Source: Pontederia crassipes
Lineage: Eukaryota > Streptophyta > Magnoliopsida > Commelinales > Pontederiaceae
Direction of reading: 5' to 3'
Length of the DNA: 64,000 nucleotides
Assembly: GCA_030549335.1 (NCBI GenBank)
Contig: CM060194.1
Coordinates: 68,918,077-68,982,076, forward strand
Below, in pieces: positions 58,001-64,000 of this stretch. Position 1 is the stretch's first letter; the number at the start of each line of letters is the position of its first letter. Under the pieces are notes generated by a model, which saw only the letters and a list, made by a program, of their open reading frames with translations, made no database searches and was not told the DNA's origin. The translations under genes were made by a program, and so were the position numbers.

Positions 58001-60244
58001 AACGGTTAGTCTTCATTCAGGTGCGCTTAATAGGATATTGCACTGAAAGATCTCTTTTTCTTGTCTATGAATATATTGACAATGGGAATTTAAGCCAACA
58101 TCTCCGTGATTCAGGTAAAAGTGTTGGTGCTTGGTAGATATTCAGATCTATTAATGTCATAAAATCAAGAATCACAAATTTTTGTTTTGTTCTCATTTAC
58201 CTTCTTTTCTGACGGAATTCTCGTTTCCCTTTTAGACAGGGAACCACTACCTTGGCCTGCTAGAATACAAATTGCACTTGATTCAGCTAGAGGTTTAGAG
58301 TATATCCATGAACACACAGTTCCAGTTTATATACATCGGGATATTAAATCAGCCAACATTTTGATTGACAAGAATCTTCACGCAAAAGTTGTGATATATT
58401 ACCTCAAAAGCTGCAGGTACTTCCATTATTCTTTTGCCTCAAATAATTTTATGCATGCAAATGTAGGTTGCAGATTTTGGATTAACAAAGCTTACTCAAG
58501 GGGAGAAGGAGCCTACGTCCACTATTGTTGGAACATTTGGTTACATGCCTCCTGAGTAAGCGATCTATTCTTACTACTTTTGTTTACCCTGCATATCACT
58601 TCTGTTTGCTCAAGCAAAGTGATGTCTTGTACCATGATACAATCATGTTTTCAGACTTATTTGTTAATGAAAAAAATACATATATACTTCAAAACCATCC
58701 AGTTCTCTCTTGTGCCTACTACATGACAGAATATATATAATGGACCTGCACATACTACTGTGTCATCGTCTGATGTCCTGGGTTTAGGGACCCTTGTAAC
58801 TGAATTAATCTACCTTTGCCAAAAAGACCTTGTGATTCTCTTTTTAAGATCATGAATATGTTGAACCTAATGTAAGCACTGGATGATGCTATCAGAAACA
58901 GTGAATGACGAACTGGAAAAAAATTGCTGCGAGGTGGTTATATGAAGAAGGAAATAAAAAGGTTTACTGACTGCTGGACTACCTTTAATTTGCTTGCTGC
59001 AAAGAGGGGCATTTAGATTAATGCCTTATGATTTCAGAATTTGAATAGTTCGGCATAGTGCTAAGAGCTTAAAACTTAGACTACATGAGCAACAATAACA
59101 ACAACAACAAAGTCTTATCCCACTAGGTGGGGTCGGCTACATGGATCATACGACGCTTCGTTGATCTATGTTCATGAGATTCGACAGAGTTTTACGCTGA
59201 CTGTCGGGGCCTAACACAACCCTCCTTCTTTATCCGGGCTTGGGACCGACTATAAAACATAGGCGGAGTTTTAGACTACATGAGCAATAAAAAAAAATCC
59301 AAGTTTTATTACAAGAAAATACTGGACTAATTACAAGTGCAGCAATTCTCTCCTAATAAATTTCATTGAAAATAAAAATAGAATCAGGAATGGTTGCTTG
59401 GTTCAACAAAATAGCCAATTTGCAGAAAACTAGCAAGTTTTTTTTGAGGAAAATGTTTCATTTTGATAACTAAACCAACAGTAAAATTCTTTTTCTTTTT
59501 CCTAATTTATTTTAGAAGCAATTGCTAGTTTAGTGAAACATTTGATTTTTTTAAGACTGTTGCTAACTTTGCTGCATGCAGGTATATTTATGCACAACAT
59601 GGTGATCTTTCACCAAAAGTTGATGTTTATGCCTTTGGAGTTGTCCTTTATGAACTTGTTTCAGCCAAGGAAGCAGTTGTGCAAACGGAATTGCTAGCAG
59701 AAAAAAAAGGATTGGTTACTTTGGTTAGCTTCTATCTTCATAATTCCTTTCTCATGCTACCTTGCAGATGTTTTTCACCTTTCTCTGGCTCCTTTACTTC
59801 GGAATCTTCTTATAGTGACCTCAGTCTTGGATGTGATTTGTTTATAATGCCCTCAGACTGATTATTGTTTCTTTTTCATTTTGGCTTGTGCTCAATTCAC
59901 AGTTTGATGACGCTCTTAGTCAACCTGATCGAATAGTGCATCTTCAGAAATTAGTTGATCCAAGGCTCGGTGATAGCTACCACATGGACTCGGTTCTAAA
60001 GGTCAAGACGTAGTGGATATAGTTTGATGCCTAAGATTTAATGTTTCAAACTAAACCATTCTTGCCCGCTGGATAACAGGTGGTTGAGATTGCTAAGGCT
60101 TGCACAGAGGAGTTCCCCAATTTGAGGCCCACTATGCGTTCTGTCGTAGTTTCTTTAATGACACTTTCGTCCTCTACTGATGAGTGGGATATTGGCAACT
60201 TTTATGGAGACCAAGCCATTCCTAACCTCATGTCAGGAAGATAA
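49022..60244 (+). CDS. CERK1-like LysM receptor kinase, 621 aa, 13 exons including a 5-nt microexon
   Basis: Exons: 49022..49706, 50299..50332, 50433..50437, 50563..50703, 50974..51143, 52028..52117, 58021..58114, 58236..58387, 58467..58555, 59582..59723, 59903..60001 and 60080..60244, where the coding exons counted here number twelve. All borders are GT-AG and the frame holds to TAA. This plasma-membrane receptor type senses chitin or Nod/Myc factors. Exon 1 encodes a signal peptide and a three-LysM ectodomain with SCPRGSC, CDC and CSC cysteine motifs. The membrane segment [20 protein letters not shown] lies near residues 249-268. Kinase motifs are intact: [10 protein letters not shown] (329-338), VAIK Lys350, HRD 440-442, DFG 460-462. 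The C-terminus is NLMSGR as in AtCERK1. The first AUG, 49022, has good context (G at -3, G at +4); 49067 (606 aa) gives a cleaner signal peptide and may be the real start. Odd points are the microexon, a 5.9-kb sixth intron, and two extra residues (YI) after MPPE. Confidence 0.93.
50433..50437 (+). other. 5-nucleotide microexon (CACAG) of the LysM receptor kinase gene
   Basis: The tract TTTTTGTTTTGCAG precedes CACAG, which is followed by GTGATT. The preceding exon ends ...ACA AG (50332) and the next begins GG CTT TCT (50563). Direct joining shifts the frame into stops; inserting CACAG restores it and gives STGLSGGG, matching the STGISGG-type junction before the transmembrane segment in this family. 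Inferred from frame and splice sites, not from transcripts. Confidence 0.8.
53496..53880 (-). pseudogene. Gypsy integrase fragment in intron 6, antisense to the host gene
   Basis: The minus strand reads CRRCELRIK (remnant of the HHCC zinc-binding region), then [39 protein letters not shown]. Plant gypsy integrases read ...W.DISMDFVLGLPRTQ.G.DSIFVVVDRFSKM at this point. Stops and frameshifts break the frame. No LTRs were identified near it. Confidence 0.75.
54108..54130. repeat. (AT)n microsatellite beside the intron-6 TIR element
   Basis: About 11 AT units ending exactly where the inverted repeat GGATTAATGTACTTCC begins. Confidence 0.85.
54131..54357. mobile_element. Small TIR element (about 225 bp) next to a TA microsatellite
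   Basis: The left end GGATTAATGTACTTCC...CTCTGGAGGGAT pairs with the right end, whose complement reads GGGATTAATGTGCCTCC, then AGAGCTGGAGGGAT. The inverted repeats extend over about 45 bp. The interior contains the palindrome CCATTGATCAATGG and a poly(A) run. No coding capacity. The ends resemble those of the GC-rich element at 27.65 kb, which also sits in TA repeats. Confidence 0.6.
55990..56760 (+). pseudogene. Copia-type retrotransposon relic (gag and RNase H pieces) in intron 6
   Basis: Near 56044 the plus strand reads [15 protein letters not shown], the copia gag pattern (A.E.W..L...Y). At 56627-56716 it reads [20 protein letters not shown] then DVTKGKV, the last motif of the copia RNase H region (NPVFH.R.KHI.ID.HF.R). 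Everything between, where integrase and reverse transcriptase should be, is missing or unreadable. No LTRs were identified. Confidence 0.65.
56945..57273 (+). mobile_element. Poly(A) retroposon (SINE-like or processed fragment) with 11-bp target duplication in intron 6
   Basis: A 329-bp GC-richer segment ends TTTTTCTCCTC followed by about 19 A. It is flanked by the perfect direct repeat ATTGCCATGCA at 56934-56944 and 57274-57284, the hallmark of LINE-mediated insertion. I see no clear RNA polymerase III A and B boxes, so it could be a SINE or a truncated copy of some transcript. The 89-residue frame inside shows no domain I recognise. Confidence 0.75.
59093..59270 (-). mobile_element. SINE-like retroposon (Au-type, LINE-like 3' tail) with 17-bp target duplication in intron 9
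   Basis: Read on the minus strand, 178 bp contains GGTCCCAAGCCCGGATAAAG (B-box-like) and ends GTAGCCGACCCCACCTAGTG, GGATAAGACTTTG, (TTG)n. The 3' part is nearly identical to the tail of the LINE at 5599-5970. Perfect 17-bp duplications TTAGACTACATGAGCAA lie at 59076-59092 and 59271-59287. Length and internal motif fit, from memory, the plant Au SINE family; the alternative is a short LINE 3' fragment. Confidence 0.8.
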
Positions 60245-60777
60245 CGTAGGTATGAATGTTGCGCGTCGTTGTAGATAGTCGCATCACCCTTACAATGTGG
60301 CATCGCAGGTGCCCTATGTATGCATGTAAAAGTTGGTATTGACACAGCCAAAGGATATGTTTCAAAGATTAAAAATAAATGGAGGAATGGATGATATTTG
60401 TCCTATAATCTACGGTTTGTTACAACACTTCTTAAAAGAACAGTCTTTCTTTTCTTTTGGCTTGGGCATTACGAGCCCAAGAGTTGTTGATTAGAAAAAA
60501 AATATCACAGAAGTTGACCAGGATTTAGCACGTTGTCACTCAACTATATGTTTACAAATCTTCTTATAAGTTCTTGCGGAAACTTTAAAGAGCCCTGGAT
60601 CCTTATAAATAGGTTTATCCTGGGATCTCCACTATCAAGCATCCTTGTGAAACTCTTTAGTCAGGGTGTTGCAAACAAACAAAAAAAAAAAAGGTCTGGC
60701 TACATCTCTAGAACTGCAAGACGACTGAAGCCAATAATACTACACAGCGATTTTCCAATCAAACTCAAAAGCTCTTA
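60245..60777 (+). other. 3' untranslated region and flank of the LysM receptor kinase gene
   Basis: No further coding sequence. A poly(A)-like run lies near 60680-60691. Confidence 0.5.
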
Positions 60778-61439
60778 GGGTGCGTTCATTGCATTACCAT
60801 TCAACATTATCTAACAACGTAAATTTCTCTAAGAAAGATTGTCACTTGTTAAATTGCCAGCAATGTACGTTACCTTATTTACTATGTATAAATAATCTAT
60901 CTAACAATTCATATTAGTTATTTATAAAAAAAATATATTTATGAGTTAATATACAGTTTTTACTAATATATCCCTAATCAAAAGAATTATGTTTAGATAT
61001 ATAAATTATTTTTAACTTCGTAAACTTAAATCACAAATATATAGCCTCACCTATAAAATTTAAATTTATAAAATAATTAATTTATTTAAAATATGATAAT
61101 AATATAGTCATAATAATTATAGTATTTATTTGATTAATTTTATGCTTTATTTAAGTATTATTATAATTTATTCAATGTGTTTTAGAATTTATTTAAATAA
61201 AATTGGAAAGGACAAATGGGGAAAGTAAAATTTAAAAGATTGTAATCCAAGTGGTAATGCAGATTGCCTACCCTCCTATAGGCAATCTGCATTGCCACTT
61301 CATAGGCAATGTGGTTTGCCTGGATAATACAGATTGTCCATTATCTATCACAAGTGAACAATATAATGTGGTGGACCCAGATAATTTAATACAAGATTAT
61401 CTGGTAATCTATAAAGATTACCTCTAGAGAAACGCCCCC
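60778..61439. mobile_element. Tourist-like (PIF/Harbinger) MITE, 662 bp, with TTA target duplications
   Basis: The left end is TTA|GGGTGCGTTCATTG and the right end AGAAACGCCCCC|TTA. The termini GGGTGCGTTC and GGGGGCGTTTC are inverted repeats, and TTA at 60775-60777 and 61440-61442 is the 3-bp duplication typical of the superfamily. A subterminal hairpin contains AGATTGCCTA...TAGGCAATCT at about 61261-61290. No coding capacity. A degenerate relative lies at about 38.3-38.9 kb, beside the Harbinger transposase relic. Confidence 0.8.
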
Positions 61440-61442
61440 TTA

Positions 61443-64000
61443 GGTATTTTGTCATAGCACCGGGCGTGCGGTTCGTCGGCCGTGACGTGCGTTTTCTTTA
61501 GAAAACAGGAAAGTGTTTCTTCGAAAGATCTCCACAAGATCCAAACGTGGAAAAAAATGGGTTCTAAACACTTGGTATATCCGACTAAAGTTGTTCCTTG
61601 AATCTCTTTTCTCACTATTATTTTGTGTACACTAGTAGAAGGAATATATGCTGTTGAATCTCAACAACAATGATCTGAAATACTCTCATCTTGAGTAGTT
61701 GTTTTATTATCTTATGTTCTTATCTGACTGGCTGACTAATTTTCCTTTTGTGATTGGTTAACTTCTAACAAAAGGAATTAATTACTTATCAATCTTGGAC
61801 AACCAATCTCAAATCCTTTTCCAATATTTGCAATTTAGGCATCCTTGTGATCTTTTCCAAACACAGTATTATGATTGACACCGCGGAGATGATTTATGTG
61901 TGTTTCATCAGATGAGAGATCATGTTCAGTGTTGCATGCAGGAACAAGGTCCTCAGAGGACACCAAAGTGCTTAATTAAATAGTAGGCAGTATATACATT
62001 ATTTTCAAACGAACTGATTACTGACTAGAATACGACCAAGTTGATTTCACTGCATCAAAAGTATGCCAGTCTTTGGCCTCTCCAGAAAAAGAGGTAACAC
62101 GTTGACACTTCCAAGTGTTTCTGCTCCATGTGCATGTCTTTCATATCCAGGTGGTTTGCTAAGCCTTCCATCATGTGCTTGACCTTGGAGAAACTTTTGG
62201 GTTACAGATGCAAACTAATTTGTGTGTCATGTGCTCCTTTCAGTTCCTCGACTCTTCCTGCCTAATATGATCTGATAAGTTTCTTCCACCAAGTATGTTT
62301 TTCTTTTCATATTTGAGTTCATGTGCTATGTTCCCTGATGATCATGCACACGGGTTTAAACACAAGTTGGTGTCCTCTTATATATTCCTGAGCCCTCTTT
62401 CTTGGATCCGGTGTCTAATTATTCTGCTTTAGAGTGTGCAGCCATGAACAACTTACAGCCAATTTCTTCATTACCACTTAATAGGATAACTTAAATCCCG
62501 AGGGTTTTATAGTTCTTAGTAGAAACTACGCCAATGGGATTAGGAAGTTGATAATTCCCAAGAAGTTGATAGGTTAATGTTATTGGCAATTCATCCCGCA
62601 AGGAAGCATCAGGTCGCAATTGTCCAGTGATCCTTGCTGCAAGATGCTGCAAAAGACGTCATCAATGTGCCATGGGCTGTTTGTTTTGTTTGAGGATGCC
62701 CTTGGAAGCATGAAGCTCTTTGCTGTTTACACAATTTTTTGTTCTTGAATCTTCATGCTTTTTCGATAAGGGATTGTTTTAGATGCGTTACTTATTTATA
62801 TAACTTAACTTTTTTTTTTTTACTTTGATACATTAAAATCTGTATTAATGAAATACTTAAATAAAATAATTCTATTACAACGGGAGTGATTTATAAAAGA
62901 ATAGTAGTGATTTATGAGTTATGAGTTCGTATTTATACATTATTCTTTTATCGTTAGAAAAATGTTAGAATTTTAGTTTATGTCTATATACATTCACAAA
63001 TCAATTGTCAAAAGAATTATTAATCATCTCATCATCATCTACTTGTACTACAAAGGGACCTTTAGATCATGTAAGATTACCCAAAATAATACACAATGCA
63101 TATTACATTCATATTCAATAATGTAAGATGATTCGATAACAATGACACCATTCACCTTTTGCAAGACATGAGACATCATATCAAATATAAATAAAGTCAA
63201 TATGAGAAACTAATAACAACGATCAAGAGCTTAATCAATTAATAAAAAAACCCATTGACAATGGCAATCATTAATTTAATAAAAACCCATTAATATCTAT
63301 CATAAAAATTATTCATATAAAAATCATCAACCAAATGCTGAACAAGCAGTATCAATAATCAACTAATAATACATTCCTTATTTATAATCTATTTCTTATT
63401 GACTATCAATTTTCCAATTCGTAATTATTTATTATCAATTATAGATCATCAATGATCAATTATCATTTGGACTTTATGATTAATTAATCAATAATTTATC
63501 TATTAACTATCTTTGATTGATCGTGATTATCCATTAACCACCATTATCAAGTAGTGTACAATATTAATCAATTTAATCTTTTTTTTATTTTTTTATAATC
63601 AATTTAATCTTATCCATGTGTGGAGTTATCAATTAGCAACTAACCGTAAGAGATTATATATTAATCAATCATAACGGTCGCAATTTGTAATGCTTCAAAG
63701 TATGTCCATGCCTATTTAGGTCCTTGGTGTGCACAATCATGATGGCTCCTTCATATTTGAGAGCATAAATTCACCATATATGGAACTCAGTTGCATTGAA
63801 TGTCATAACTTTGGTGAAATTATACTCGAGTTCTAATAAATTATCCCAAATACCACAACTAATGGGGATTGTACACCATCAGAATTTAAAATTCGATTAA
63901 CATACACTTATTTCAAATTCAAAAACTTGAATTCTCAATGGAGGCAAGAATTTGTCGAAATTTAGTGCACATCAATTTTTGTCTCTTGCTTTACGTCACA
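61443..64000. other. Gene-free AT-rich end of the window
   Basis: No coding region, RNA gene or well-defined repeat recognised. The segment 63200-63600 is rich in ATCAAT/ATTGAT words on both strands but shows no sharp boundaries. Confidence 0.5.

Larger units (their letters stand above)
52118..58020 (+). other. 5.9-kb intron 6 of the LysM receptor kinase gene, packed with transposon relics
   Basis: Donor GTAAAG and acceptor TTCAG separate the VAIK-containing exon from the VRLIGYC exon. In order it contains a minus-strand gypsy integrase relic, a TIR element in a TA repeat, copia relics and a poly(A) retroposon. The remaining stretches, including 52.1-53.4 kb and 57.3-58.0 kb, show nothing recognisable. 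Confidence 0.8.

Overview
The window is nuclear DNA of a flowering plant, most likely a monocot. Every recognisable gene family is plant-specific or has a plant-type architecture: an organellar RNA-editing factor, an AP2/ERF factor, and a LysM receptor kinase. Genes are intron-rich, or GC-rich and single-exon. They sit as islands in very AT-rich DNA full of microsatellites and decayed transposons. The sharply GC-rich first exons, followed by AT-richer 3' exons (clear in the LysM kinase and the editing factor), are the composition typical of monocots. I cannot name the species.

Layout. 1-2.5 kb: 3' end of a SNF4/KIN-beta-gamma-like SnRK1 subunit gene (+). 2.5-6.4 kb: intergenic, with CT/GT microsatellites beside a possible short transcription unit and a 5'-truncated LINE with a perfect 17-bp target duplication. 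6.5-9.8 kb: complete four-exon MORF gene (+) with a very long GYQGG-repeat tail. 10.9-12.1 kb: proline-rich protein of unknown function (-). 16.3-17.2 kb: single-exon LEP/PUCHI-type ERF gene (-). 22.4-24.3 kb: complete five-exon Nudix hydrolase gene (-). 25-48 kb: transposon-dominated block with a fold-back element, a GC-rich TIR element inside a TA microsatellite, two LTRs in opposite orientation, a scrambled PIF/Harbinger element with an adjoining RNase H1-N-like ORF, and a solo LTR. 48.1 kb: tRNA-Leu(AAG) (-). 49.0-60.2 kb: a complete CERK1-like LysM receptor kinase gene (+). Its 5.9-kb sixth intron holds a gypsy integrase relic, a copia relic, a TIR element and a poly(A) retroposon; its ninth intron holds a SINE-like insertion. 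60.8-61.4 kb: a Tourist-like MITE with TTA duplications.

The genes do not form an operon-like system. Their roles are independent: energy signalling, organellar RNA editing, developmental transcription, nucleotide-derivative hydrolysis and chitin/symbiosis perception. The strongest unusual observations are a 5-nucleotide microexon needed to keep the LysM kinase in frame, the inverted catalytic exon inside the Harbinger transposase, the RNase H1-N-like ORF starting directly after the transposase stop, and a LINE and a short retroposon in the same window that share one 3' tail and each have a perfect 17-bp target duplication. All coordinates and splice joins were derived by hand from the sequence; no similarity search was run, and family names rest on recalled motifs.
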